A stretch of DNA of 64,000 nt from Rothia halotolerans (GTDB lineage: Bacteria > Actinomycetota > Actinomycetes > Actinomycetales > Micrococcaceae). Both the position numbers and the translations under genes were made by a program. The notes below the pieces were generated by a model. That model was not told the origin of the DNA. It saw nothing but the letters and a program-made list of their open reading frames with translations, and ran no database searches. The stretch spans positions 124,001 through 188,000 of the forward strand of contig NZ_NOIU01000001.1 of NCBI RefSeq assembly GCF_004136635.1, in the 5' to 3' direction. Shown in pieces: positions 20,652 through 28,645 of the stretch (positions within the stretch are counted from its first letter, which is position 1; every line of letters begins with the position of its first letter).

Positions 20652-22023
20652 GGCCCGTCCCGTCCTCTCGCTCGGCGCCGCCCGCCGTCACCCGCTCCAC
20701 GCGCGGGGAGATGCGGGTGACGATCTCGTAGTTGATGGTCCCGGCGGCCTCGGCCCAGTCGTCGGCCGAGGGCTCCTCCCCTGCTCCGAACAGCACCGCC
20801 GGCGCGTGGAGGTAGCCCAGGGCGGGGTCGCTGAGCCCGGGCTCGCCCAGGTCGACGACGAGCTGGTCCATCGCGATCCTGCCGACCACGGGATAGGTCC
20901 TGGCCGGCGCCCCCGAGGGGTGGATCCGCACGGGGCCGCCGGTGGCCACGCGCGGGACGCCGTCGGCGTAGCCCAGGGGGATCAGGGCGAGGGTCGTGGG
21001 GCGCTCGGTGCGGTAGGCGAGGCCGTAGGAGACCCCCTGGCCTGCCGGGACCTCCTTGACGGCGTCGACCGTGGTCCGCAGCGTCATCACCGGGCGCAGG
21101 CCGAAGTCCTCGGGGGGCACCCCGCTGATCGGCGAGAGGCCGTAGAGGGCCAGGCCGACCCGCACGGCGTCGTAGTACGGGGCCGCGCCCTGGGGGGCGG
21201 CGCCGTCTGTGAGCAGGAGGGCGAGGGTCGCGGGCGAGTTCGCGACGTGCAGCAGGGCCGGCCGCAGGCCCGCGGCGCGCGCCCGGGCGACGGCGTCGTC
21301 GAACCGCTCCAGCTGCTCCCGCGTCTCGGGGCGCTCCGGCTCGTCGGCCACGGCCAGGTGGGTGAAGATCCCGACGACCTCGACCAGGCCCCGCTCCTCG
21401 AGGGCCCGGGCGCGCTCGACGAGGTCGGGCCACCGCTGCGCCGTCGAGCCGTTGCGGCCCAGGCCGGTGTCGATCTTCAGGTGCACCCGCGCGGTGCGGC
21501 CAGAGCCCTCGGCGGCGGCCGCGATCGGCTCCAGCTCCCAGCCGGAGACGCCGAGCTCGACGTCGTGCTCCAGCGCCGCCGCGAAGTCGGTGGAGGAGGT
21601 GTGCAGCCAGGCCAGCACCGTCCCGCCGATCCCCTCCTCGCGCAGCCGCAGGGCCTCCCGCACGTGGGCGACCCCGAGCAGGTCCGCGCCGGCCGCCAGC
21701 GCCGCGCGGGCGACGGCGGAGGCGCCGTGGCCGTAGGCGTCGGCCTTGACGACCGCGATCAGCCGGGCCGGCGCCACGAGGCGGCGCAGCCTGCGGACGT
21801 TGTGGGCGAGGGCGTCCAGGTCGATGACGGCGGCCCGCTCGGGCAACGGGGCGGGCGGAGGCTCCGGGGCGGAGGGAGACGGCGCGGAGGTGCCGGCGGG
21901 AGATGTCGCGGGCTTCGAGAGGCTCGCAGAGTCCGGAACGCTGACGGGGTCCTGGGCGGGGGCGCGGCCGGAGCCCGCTGCGGGGTCCGGGCCGCGCCGG
22001 GGGGCGGGGCTGCAGGATGGCAT
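20644..22023 (-). CDS. alr: Alanine racemase
   Basis: A PLP enzyme interconverting L- and D-alanine for peptidoglycan. The barrel begins around residue 65 (AAVIDLDALAHNVRRLR), and the PLP lysine is in AVVKADAYGHGA (about residue 92). The catalytic Tyr region is GVSYGLAYRT and the C-terminal domain has GRIAMDQLVVDLG. The annotated start ATG 22023 leaves an unusual 60-residue Pro/Ser/Ala-rich leader. It is not a signal peptide, and either it is a disordered extension or a start inside it is used. First gene of the t6A cluster; its stop overlaps tsaE. It diverges from mshA across about 190 bp. Confidence 0.93.
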   Translation of the reverse strand: MPSCSPAPRRGPDPAAGSGRAPAQDPVSVPDSASLSKPATSPAGTSAPSPSAPEPPPAPLPERAAVIDLDALAHNVRRLRRLVAPARLIAVVKADAYGHGASAVARAALAAGADLLGVAHVREALRLREEGIGGTVLAWLHTSSTDFAAALEHDVELGVSGWELEPIAAAAEGSGRTARVHLKIDTGLGRNGSTAQRWPDLVERARALEERGLVEVVGIFTHLAVADEPERPETREQLERFDDAVARARAAGLRPALLHVANSPATLALLLTDGAAPQGAAPYYDAVRVGLALYGLSPISGVPPEDFGLRPVMTLRTTVDAVKEVPAGQGVSYGLAYRTERPTTLALIPLGYADGVPRVATGGPVRIHPSGAPARTYPVVGRIAMDQLVVDLGEPGLSDPALGYLHAPAVLFGAGEEPSADDWAEAAGTINYEIVTRISPRVERVTAGGAEREDGTGHD

Positions 22024-22203
22024 GGGGCCATTCTCTCACCCGCCGCGGCTGCCCCGCCGCCCTCGGCCGCGCCGCCCACCGCAGCCGCGCCCCTCGCCAC
22101 AGCACGGCCGCCCGGCATGGCCGTTCCTCCCGCCGCGACCGGGACACCGGGACCCCCGGCGCGACCGTGCCTGCCACCGCGGCCGGGGCGCCGGCGGCTC
22201 GCG

Positions 22204-22209
22204 TAGACT
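22204..22209 (+). promoter_or_regulatory. -10 box of a likely leaderless mshA transcript
   Basis: TAGACT ends 7 nt before the GTG at 22217. This spacing puts the transcription start at the GTG and favours it over the in-frame GTG at 22211. No clear -35 box. Confidence 0.5.
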
Positions 22210-22216
22210 CGTGGGG

Positions 22217-23506
22217 GTGAGTTCAACGGAGACAGGACGCGGGCGGATCGTCCACGTGATCAGCATGCACACCTCCCCCCTCGCCCAGCCGGGGCACGGG
22301 GACGCCGGCGGCATGAACGTCTACATCGGCCAGCTCTCCCGGGCCCTCGCCCGCACCGGGGTGCGCGTGGAAGCCTTCACCCTCCTGACCGCCCCTCCCG
22401 AGGACGCCGACCCATCGCTCCCCGCCGCCCGCTCGACCGGCGTCTCCCCCGGCTACACCGTGCACGAGCTCTACCTGCCCGAGGCCGCCGGCGCCGGCAA
22501 GGAGGCCATGGCGGAGCTGACCGGCGCCTTCGGCCGCGCCTGCGCCGAGCGCGTCCGCGGGGGCCTCCCCGCCCCCGACGTGATCCACGCCCACTACTGG
22601 CTCTCCGGGCGGGCCGCCGAGTCCTACCGGGAGGCCCTCGGGGAGCCGGTGGACGACGTCGGGAGCTCCCGGACCGGGTCCGCAGGCCCCCGGGGGATCC
22701 CCCTCGTCGCGGTCCTGCACACCAGCGCCATGGTCAAGAACCTCTCCGCCGGTCCCGCCGAGCCGCCCGAGCCCGCCAGCCGCGTCCGCGGCGAGCGCGA
22801 GGTGATCCGCTCCGCGGCCGCCCTGATCGTCAACACCGAGGCCGAGGCGGCGCAGATGGCGAGCCTCTACGGCGCCGACCCGGCCAGGACCCGGGTGATC
22901 CCGCCCGGCGTCGACGCCGCCGTCTTCCGCCCCGGCCCGCCGCGCCCGGCCGACGGCCGCTTCCGCGTGCTCTTCGCCGGCCGCCCGCAGCCGCTCAAGG
23001 GCCCGGAGATCCTGCTGCGCGCCGTCGCGCTGGCCCGCCCCGCCGTCCCCGGGATCGAGCTGGAGATCCGCGGCACCGCCGGCGAGCGCTACCTGGCCGA
23101 GCTCGCCGCGCTGGCCCGGGAGCTGGGGATCGACGACGTCGTCCGCTTCTACCCCGCCACCACCAGCGCGGACCTGGCCGAGGCCTTCCGCCGTGCCGAC
23201 GTCGTCGCCTGCCCCTCCTCTTCGGAGACCTTCGGCCTGGTGGCGCTCGAGGCGCAGGCCTGCGGGGCGGTGGTGCTGGGCTCCGACGTGACCGGGCTGC
23301 GGGCAGCGCTCGACGACGGCCGGGCGGGCCTGCTGGTCCCCCGCCGGGAGCCGGATGCCTGGGCCCGGGCGCTGGGCGAGGCCGCCGCGGCCCCGGCCCT
23401 GCGGAAGCGGCTGAGCGCCGCGGCAGTCGCCCACGCTCACGGGCTGACCTGGGACGACGCCGCCCGGCGGACCGTCCGCGTATACGAGGACCTGCTGAAC
23501 GGATGA
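22217..23506 (+). CDS. mshA: D-inositol-3-phosphate glycosyltransferase MshA
   Basis: The first step of mycothiol synthesis: GlcNAc from UDP-GlcNAc is joined to 1D-myo-inositol 3-phosphate. 429 residues of GT-B family 4: acceptor loop GHGDAGGMNVYIGQLSRAL (about 23-41), HYWLSG, and the nucleotide-sugar motif SSSETFGLVALEAQACG near residue 340. I chose GTG 22217 from the promoter spacing; GTG 22211 would add two residues. A phosphatase-like gene is fused to its end by overlap or near contact. Presence of this gene marks the organism as an actinobacterium using mycothiol as its redox buffer. Confidence 0.95.
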   Translation: MSSTETGRGRIVHVISMHTSPLAQPGHGDAGGMNVYIGQLSRALARTGVRVEAFTLLTAPPEDADPSLPAARSTGVSPGYTVHELYLPEAAGAGKEAMAELTGAFGRACAERVRGGLPAPDVIHAHYWLSGRAAESYREALGEPVDDVGSSRTGSAGPRGIPLVAVLHTSAMVKNLSAGPAEPPEPASRVRGEREVIRSAAALIVNTEAEAAQMASLYGADPARTRVIPPGVDAAVFRPGPPRPADGRFRVLFAGRPQPLKGPEILLRAVALARPAVPGIELEIRGTAGERYLAELAALARELGIDDVVRFYPATTSADLAEAFRRADVVACPSSSETFGLVALEAQACGAVVLGSDVTGLRAALDDGRAGLLVPRREPDAWARALGEAAAAPALRKRLSAAAVAHAHGLTWDDAARRTVRVYEDLLNG

Positions 23507-23517
23507 TGGAGGAGACG

Positions 23518-24312
23518 ATGGACGGAACGGACATCCACGACGAGGCGGCCTTCGCGGCCTACCTGGACCGGGCGCGCATCACGGGTGAGGTCGGGACCCC
23601 GCGCCAGGACAACCTGGCCCACATCGAGGGGTTCCTGGCCGGGAACGAGCACCTCGAGTTCGGCGTCGAGCTGACCCGGCGGTGGAGCCGCGAGGAGGTC
23701 TTCGAGCTCATGGTGGACCGGGTCGGGCTGCACCCGGACCCCGCGCACGCGCACGGGCAGGACACCATCAGCGCCGACCGCTGCGTCGCCGCCCTGACCC
23801 GCTACGCGCGGCGCTTCGGCGAGGCCGTGCGGGCGGGCTCCGCGATCCTCTTCGCGACCGGGCACCCGGCGGGCCTGTTCCCCGTCTACCAGCATCTGGC
23901 GGAGGCCGCCCGGCGGCACGGGGCCTGGGTGGTCGGCATCGAGGAGGGCATCCGCTTCGACGGCGGCGACCTCCGGCAGATCAACGACGTCGTGATGTTC
24001 CAGCAGTACGGCTCGCTCGCCCACACGCACCTCCCCGAGCCGATGCGGCTGGTCCTGGCGCAGCTGCGCGAGGCCGGGGCCCCGGTGGACTTCGTGGTGG
24101 CCGACCACGGGTGGGCGGGGGCCGCGGCGAGCGCCGGGCTGCCCACGATCGGGATCGCCGACTGCAACGACCCCGGCCTGTTCGTCTCCGAGGCGCAGGG
24201 CCAGCTGGAGGTCGCGGTGCCGATGGACGACAACGTCCTGCCGCACCTCTACGACCCGGTCACGGAGTTCGTCCTGGACCGCGCGGGCCTGCTGGTCGGC
24301 AGCGCCGTCTGA
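23518..24312 (+). CDS. Uncharacterised protein of a phosphatase-annotated actinobacterial family
   Basis: A 264-residue soluble protein, no signal peptide or membrane segment. Strings such as LFATGHPAGLFPVYQHL, VVADHGWAGAAAS and IGIADCNDPGLFVSEAQGQL suggest a conserved active-site protein. I recall relatives labelled only as phosphatase, without experimental proof. ATG 23518 has GGAGG 5 nt upstream. An earlier in-frame ATG (23503) overlaps the mshA stop as ATGA. Either way it is coupled to mshA. That makes it a candidate for dephosphorylating the MshA product, a step (MshA2) for which I know of no assigned gene; this is inference from position. Confidence 0.8.
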   Translation: MDGTDIHDEAAFAAYLDRARITGEVGTPRQDNLAHIEGFLAGNEHLEFGVELTRRWSREEVFELMVDRVGLHPDPAHAHGQDTISADRCVAALTRYARRFGEAVRAGSAILFATGHPAGLFPVYQHLAEAARRHGAWVVGIEEGIRFDGGDLRQINDVVMFQQYGSLAHTHLPEPMRLVLAQLREAGAPVDFVVADHGWAGAAASAGLPTIGIADCNDPGLFVSEAQGQLEVAVPMDDNVLPHLYDPVTEFVLDRAGLLVGSAV

Positions 24313-24370
24313 GGCGCGTCCCCGCCTGGCGGCGGCTCCCGGGCCTCGGCGGCACGGTCCCGCCGGCCCC

Positions 24371-25984
24371 TCAGGCCCCCAGCAGCCGGCCGAGCTCGCC
24401 CGGGATGCGACGCGCGGCCACGCTGGGCGGCAGCGGCCCCGGCTCGGCCCGGCTGACCGCCCTCTGCAGCAGCAGGGCCCCGGCGGCGACCCCGGCCCAG
24501 GCGGCGTCGTCCTCCGGCGCCGCGCCGTTCTCCACCCGCGCCCCGTGGCAGGCCGCGGCCGCGCCCAGCATCCCGGTCAGTGTGTCCCCCGAGCCGGCCG
24601 TGGCAAGCCAGGGGCTGCCCCCGGTGTGCGCGTAGACGACGCCGGGCCCGGCCACCACCGTGGTCCCGCCCTTGAGCAGCAGCGTCCCGCCCAGGACCTC
24701 GCGGGCGGCCCGGGCCCACGGCAGCGGCGCCGCCTCGATCCGGGCGCGGTCGGGGAATCCCTCCTCGGGCAGCTCCTCCTCGGCGAGGCCCGCCTCCAGG
24801 GCTGCCGCGCGCAGCCGCTCCCCCGCAGAGCCGCTCAGCCGCACCGCCCATTCCAGGGCGGAGGCGAGCTCCCCGGCGTGCGGGGTCATGATCACCGAGG
24901 CTCGGGCCCGCTCGCCCTCGCCCGCGGCGCCGGCCAGGATCCGGATCGCCTCTGCGTCGGCGACCACGGGCAGCCCCGAGTCCAGGGCCGCCCGGATCTC
25001 GTGCTCCGCGCCGGGGCCGGCCGCGCCCGAGCCCACGGCCCACGCCTGGACCCGGTCCGCCCCCACGTGCTCGCTGCGCACGGCCTCGGGGCATTCCAGC
25101 GCCATGAGCCCGGCCAGGGTGTCCCCGCCGGTGTACCGGACCATCCCGGCGCCGGAGTTGACCGCCGCCCGGACGCACATCAGGCCCGCGCCGGGGTAGG
25201 CGTCGCTGCCCGCCACCGTGCCCAGGACCCCGCGGGTGTACTTGTGGTCCCCCTCGCCGGGGGCGGGCCAGACGGCCGGGAGGTCCGCGTCCTCCAGGAC
25301 CAGGACGCCGGGCTCGGGGAGGTCCTCCTCGATACCGATGGGCACGACGTCGAGCTTCCCCACCGGCCTGGCGGCCGCGGGGGCCGCCAGGCCGGTGGTC
25401 GGGGCGGCGAAGGTCACCGTCACGTCCGCCGGGAGCACCGGCTGCACGAGGCGGCCCGTGGTCGCGTCCAGGCCGGAGGGGACGTCGCAGACGAGGACGG
25501 CGGGGCGGTCGGCGCCGGCGTCGCCCCGGTCGGCCAGCAGCTCGCGGACCAGGCCCGCCGCCGGCTCCCGCAGGCCGCCGGAGCCCCCGGTGCCGAGGAT
25601 CCCGTCCACGATCAGCGCGGATCCGGCTGCCGCCTCGCGGCAGGCCCGGGCGCCGTCGTCCTCCAGGGAGAGCACGGCGCCGCCGGTCCCGCGCAGGGCC
25701 GCCAGCCCCTCCTCGTGGTGCCGGGCCGCGGTCAGCACCGCGGTGACCTCGGCCCCGCGGGAGCTCAGCCCGGCCCCGGCGTACAGGGCGTCGCCGCCGT
25801 TGTTCCCGGCCCCCACCAGCAGCGCGACCCGCGCGCCGGCGACGCCGCCCGCGCGCTCCTCGAGCAGCCGGGCCGCCGCCGCGGCCAGGCCGCGGGCCGC
25901 GACGGCCATGAGCTGCTCGCCGGCCTCCAGATGGGGCCGCTCCGCCTGACGGACCTGCTCCGCGGTGTATGCCTTCAGGACCAT
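24371..25984 (-). CDS. nnr: Bifunctional NAD(P)H-hydrate epimerase / ADP-dependent dehydratase
   Basis: Repairs damaged NAD(P)H hydrates. The N-terminal YjeF-N epimerase domain (about 1-220) has VGAGNNGGDALYAGAGL. The C-terminal ribokinase-like dehydratase domain (about 235-535) has MTPHAGELASALEW, LLKGGTTVV and the ATP/ADP-site block GSGDTLTGMLGA. 537 residues is normal for the fused form. The ATG at 25984 lies inside the end of acpS (10-nt overlap), so translation is coupled. It converges with the mshA-phosphatase operon. Confidence 0.95.
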   Translation of the reverse strand: MVLKAYTAEQVRQAERPHLEAGEQLMAVAARGLAAAAARLLEERAGGVAGARVALLVGAGNNGGDALYAGAGLSSRGAEVTAVLTAARHHEEGLAALRGTGGAVLSLEDDGARACREAAAGSALIVDGILGTGGSGGLREPAAGLVRELLADRGDAGADRPAVLVCDVPSGLDATTGRLVQPVLPADVTVTFAAPTTGLAAPAAARPVGKLDVVPIGIEEDLPEPGVLVLEDADLPAVWPAPGEGDHKYTRGVLGTVAGSDAYPGAGLMCVRAAVNSGAGMVRYTGGDTLAGLMALECPEAVRSEHVGADRVQAWAVGSGAAGPGAEHEIRAALDSGLPVVADAEAIRILAGAAGEGERARASVIMTPHAGELASALEWAVRLSGSAGERLRAAALEAGLAEEELPEEGFPDRARIEAAPLPWARAAREVLGGTLLLKGGTTVVAGPGVVYAHTGGSPWLATAGSGDTLTGMLGAAAACHGARVENGAAPEDDAAWAGVAAGALLLQRAVSRAEPGPLPPSVAARRIPGELGRLLGA

Positions 25985-26379
25985 GCCGCCTCCTCCAGTG
26001 CGTGGGCCGCGGCGAGGTCCTCCTCGCCGAGGCGCTCGGCGACCGCGGTGGCCACCGCGGTTCCGCCGTCGTGGGTGATGCTGATGTGCCAGCGGTTGAT
26101 GCCCAGCTTCTCGGCGGTCTCCCGGACGGTGCCGGTGACCACCAGGCGCGGGGCGCCGTAGCGGTTCTTCTCGATCCGGCAGTGGTGCCAGATCATCCCC
26201 GGAGGGGCGTGCAGCGCCTTGGCCACGGCCTCCCGGGCCGCGAAGCGCCCGGCCAGCGAGTAGACCGGGAGCTCCTGCTCCTCCGCGGTGAACAGCCGGC
26301 GGCGCAGCCGCGGGGTGCGCTCGAGGATCCCCTCGAAGCGGGCGATGTCGACGACGTCGACTCCGGTGCCCATGATCAC
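25975..26379 (-). CDS. acpS: Holo-[acyl-carrier-protein] synthase AcpS
   Basis: Transfers 4'-phosphopantetheine from CoA to acyl carrier protein. 134 residues from GTG 26379: GTGVDVVDIARF (Mg-binding Asp) and the helix RFAAREAVAKAL with its Glu are the family signature, and HISITHDGGTAVA follows. The GTG has GGGGAG 9 nt upstream and gives the usual N-terminus; the frame runs open to 26466 only as low-complexity sequence. It is first in the acpS-nnr pair, downstream of glmS after a hairpin. Confidence 0.95.
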   Translation of the reverse strand: MIMGTGVDVVDIARFEGILERTPRLRRRLFTAEEQELPVYSLAGRFAAREAVAKALHAPPGMIWHHCRIEKNRYGAPRLVVTGTVRETAEKLGINRWHISITHDGGTAVATAVAERLGEEDLAAAHALEEAAWS

Positions 26380-26462
26380 GGTGCTGTGCTCCCCTCGGTC
26401 GGGCGGCGATGGCGGCGTTGGGCGGACGGGACGGCCGGCCGCGACGGCCGGGCCCGGGACGC

Positions 26463-26496
26463 GCAACGCCCGCCGCGGGGTGGCGACGGGCGTTGC
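26463..26496 (-). terminator. glmS terminator hairpin
   Basis: A perfect 10-bp stem (26463-26472 with 26487-26496) 24 nt past the glmS stop, with a possible inner stem in the 14-nt loop. No T-run. Confidence 0.65.
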
Positions 26497-26520
26497 GGTC
26501 TCACGAGGGCGGGACCCGTC

Positions 26521-28395
26521 CTACTCGACGGTCACCGACTTCGCCAGGTTGCGCGGCTGGTCGACGTCGTACCCCTTGGCTCCGGCCAGCGCGCAGGCGA
26601 AGACCTGCAGCGGGACGGTGGCCAGCAGCGGCTGCAGGAGCGTGGGCGCCTGCGGGACGGTGATGACGTGGTTGGCGTAGTCCTTCACGGACTCGTCGCC
26701 CTCCTCCGCGATGACGATGGTGATGGCGCCGCGGGCCCGGATCTCCTGGATGTTGGAGACGACCTTGGAGTGCAGCGAGTCGCGCCCGCGCGGGGACGGG
26801 ACGATCACGAAGACCGGCTGCCCCTCCTCGATCAGCGCGATCGGGCCGTGCTTGAGCTCGCCGGCGGCGAAGCCCTCGGCGTGGATGTAGGCGATCTCCT
26901 TAAGCTTCAGCGCGCCCTCCAGCGCCACGGGGAAGCCCACGTGGCGACCCAGGAACAGCACGGAGGAGGAGGTCGACATGTCGGTGCCGAGCTTCTTGAC
27001 CTGCTCCTCGGCGTCGATGACCTCCTGGATCTTCTCCGGCATCTTCTGCAGCTCGTCCAGCACGTCGGCGATCTCGTCCGCGTACATGTTCCCGCGCAGC
27101 TGGGCGAGGTACAGGCCCAGCAGGTAGGCGGCGGTGATCTGGGCCAGGAAGGCCTTGGTCGAGGCCACGGCGATCTCGGGGCCCGCGTGGGTGTACAGCG
27201 AGGCGTCGGACTCGCGCGGGATCGAGGAGCCGTTGGTGTTGCAGATCGCCACGACCTTGGCGCCCTGCTCGCGGGCGTGCCGGATGGCCATCAGCGTGTC
27301 CATGGTCTCGCCGGACTGGGAGAGCGCGACGACGAGGGTCTTCTCGTTGACGATGGGGTCCCGGTAGCGGAACTCGTGGGCGAGCTCGACCTCGGTGGGG
27401 ATCCGGCACCAGTGCTCGATCGCGTAGCGGGCCACCTGGCCGGCGTAGGCGGCGGTGCCGCAGGCGATGACGACGATCTTGTCCACCGAGCGCAGCACCG
27501 ACTCGTCGATGTGCACCTCGTCGAGGCTCAGCCGGCCCTTCTCGTCCAGGCGGCCCAGCAGCGTGTCGCGCACGGCGGCGGGCTGGTCGTGGATCTCCTT
27601 GTCCATGAAGGAGGAGAAGCCGCCCTTCTCGGCCGCGGCGGCGTCCCACTTGACCTCGAAGGGCCTGCCCTCGGCGCGGTTGCCCTCGAAGTCGGTGATC
27701 TCGTAGCCCTCGGCGGTGATGGTCACGATCTGGTCGTTGCCCATCTCCACGGCCTGCTTGGTGTAGTCGATGAAGCCGGAGACGTCCGAGCCGAGGAAGT
27801 TCTCGTGCTCGCCGAGGCCGATGACCAGCGGGGAGTTGCGGCGGGCCGCGACGATGCGGTCCTCGTGGTCCGCGTGGACGGCCAGCAGGGTGAAGGCGCC
27901 CTCGAGGCGCTGGGAGGTCAGCCGCATCGCCACGGTCAGGTCCCGGGCGGCATCCTTGTTGTAGTGGTCCGCCAGCAGCGTCGCGGCGACCTCGGTGTCC
28001 GTGTCGGAGACGAAGTTGTAGCCCTTCTGGGACAGCTCGCTCCTCAGCTCGGAGAAGTTCTCGATGATGCCGTTGTGGACGACGGCGAGCCGCCCGTTGT
28101 CCACCACGTGCGGGTGGGCGTTGGGGTCGGTCGGTCCGCCGTGGGTCGCCCAGCGGGTGTGCCCGATCCCCAGGATCGAGTGCGGGAGGGGGCTGGCCTC
28201 CAGCTCGGCGTCGAGCGCCGCGACCTTGCCCGCCTTCTTGCGGTGCTCGACCGCGCCCTCGGCGACCACCGCGACGCCAGCGGAGTCGTACCCGCGGTAC
28301 TCGAGACGGCGCAGGCCCTCGAGGACCACGTCGAGGGCATAGTATTCACGGTCGACGGCGCCGGGCTGTCCTACGTATCCAACGATTCCACACAT
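26521..28395 (-). CDS. glmS: Glutamine--fructose-6-phosphate aminotransferase (isomerising)
   Basis: Makes glucosamine 6-phosphate from fructose 6-phosphate and glutamine, the entry to UDP-GlcNAc, peptidoglycan and mycothiol. The processed N-terminal Cys2 nucleophile is present (MCGIVGYVG), with the glutaminase domain to about residue 240, then two SIS domains (ALSQSGETMDTL; SSSVLFLGRHVGFPVALEGALKLKEI), and the standard C-terminus AKSVTVE. 624 residues. No Shine-Dalgarno; a TAAGCT box 7 nt before ATG points to a leaderless mRNA. There is no glmS ribozyme in the short upstream region. Confidence 0.97.
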   Translation of the reverse strand: MCGIVGYVGQPGAVDREYYALDVVLEGLRRLEYRGYDSAGVAVVAEGAVEHRKKAGKVAALDAELEASPLPHSILGIGHTRWATHGGPTDPNAHPHVVDNGRLAVVHNGIIENFSELRSELSQKGYNFVSDTDTEVAATLLADHYNKDAARDLTVAMRLTSQRLEGAFTLLAVHADHEDRIVAARRNSPLVIGLGEHENFLGSDVSGFIDYTKQAVEMGNDQIVTITAEGYEITDFEGNRAEGRPFEVKWDAAAAEKGGFSSFMDKEIHDQPAAVRDTLLGRLDEKGRLSLDEVHIDESVLRSVDKIVVIACGTAAYAGQVARYAIEHWCRIPTEVELAHEFRYRDPIVNEKTLVVALSQSGETMDTLMAIRHAREQGAKVVAICNTNGSSIPRESDASLYTHAGPEIAVASTKAFLAQITAAYLLGLYLAQLRGNMYADEIADVLDELQKMPEKIQEVIDAEEQVKKLGTDMSTSSSVLFLGRHVGFPVALEGALKLKEIAYIHAEGFAAGELKHGPIALIEEGQPVFVIVPSPRGRDSLHSKVVSNIQEIRARGAITIVIAEEGDESVKDYANHVITVPQAPTLLQPLLATVPLQVFACALAGAKGYDVDQPRNLAKSVTVE

Positions 28396-28402
28396 AGGCT
28401 TC

Positions 28403-28429
28403 AGCTTAGCCCACGCCAGCCCGCTGTCA
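28403..28429 (-). promoter_or_regulatory. glmS promoter, likely leaderless
   Basis: On the minus strand, -35 GTGACA, about 16 bp, -10 TAAGCT (28408-28403), then 7 nt to the ATG. The best -35/-10 pair among the leaderless candidates in this window. Confidence 0.6.
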
Positions 28430-28555
28430 CGGCCGAACCGGACCGACGGGTATGTGACGTTCGCACGCGCCGCGGCCGCGACCCGCGGCGGGGTTCGCCG
28501 CCTGTGCCCCGCCGGGCCCCGCGCCGGCCGCGGCGCCTCGGGCGGCCCCCGGAAC

Positions 28556-28595
28556 CGCCTGCGGCCCGCCCCTCGGATGGGACGGGCCGCAGGCG
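28556..28595 (-). terminator. Second hairpin after mtlD
   Basis: A perfect 13-bp stem (28556-28568 with 28583-28595), 14-nt loop, directly following the first mtlD hairpin. The pair forms a tandem terminator. Confidence 0.6.
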
Positions 28596-28599
28596 GGCG

Positions 28600-28633
28600 C
28601 CGGCTCGCGCGGGAAGAGCCCCGCGCGAGCCGG
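28600..28633 (-). terminator. First hairpin after mtlD
   Basis: A perfect 14-bp stem (28600-28613 with 28620-28633), 6-nt loop, 12 nt past the mtlD stop. No T-run. Confidence 0.7.
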
Positions 28634-28645
28634 GCGAGGGACGGA

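Noticed and set aside
22211-22213. GTG at 22211 as the mshA start
   Set aside because: It lies 1 nt after the TAGACT box, too close for a transcription start; GTG 22217 fits the spacing seen at other leaderless genes.
28396-28645. glmS ribozyme upstream of glmS
   Set aside because: Only a few bases separate the -10-like box from the ATG, and the rest of the gap is taken up by mtlD terminator hairpins.
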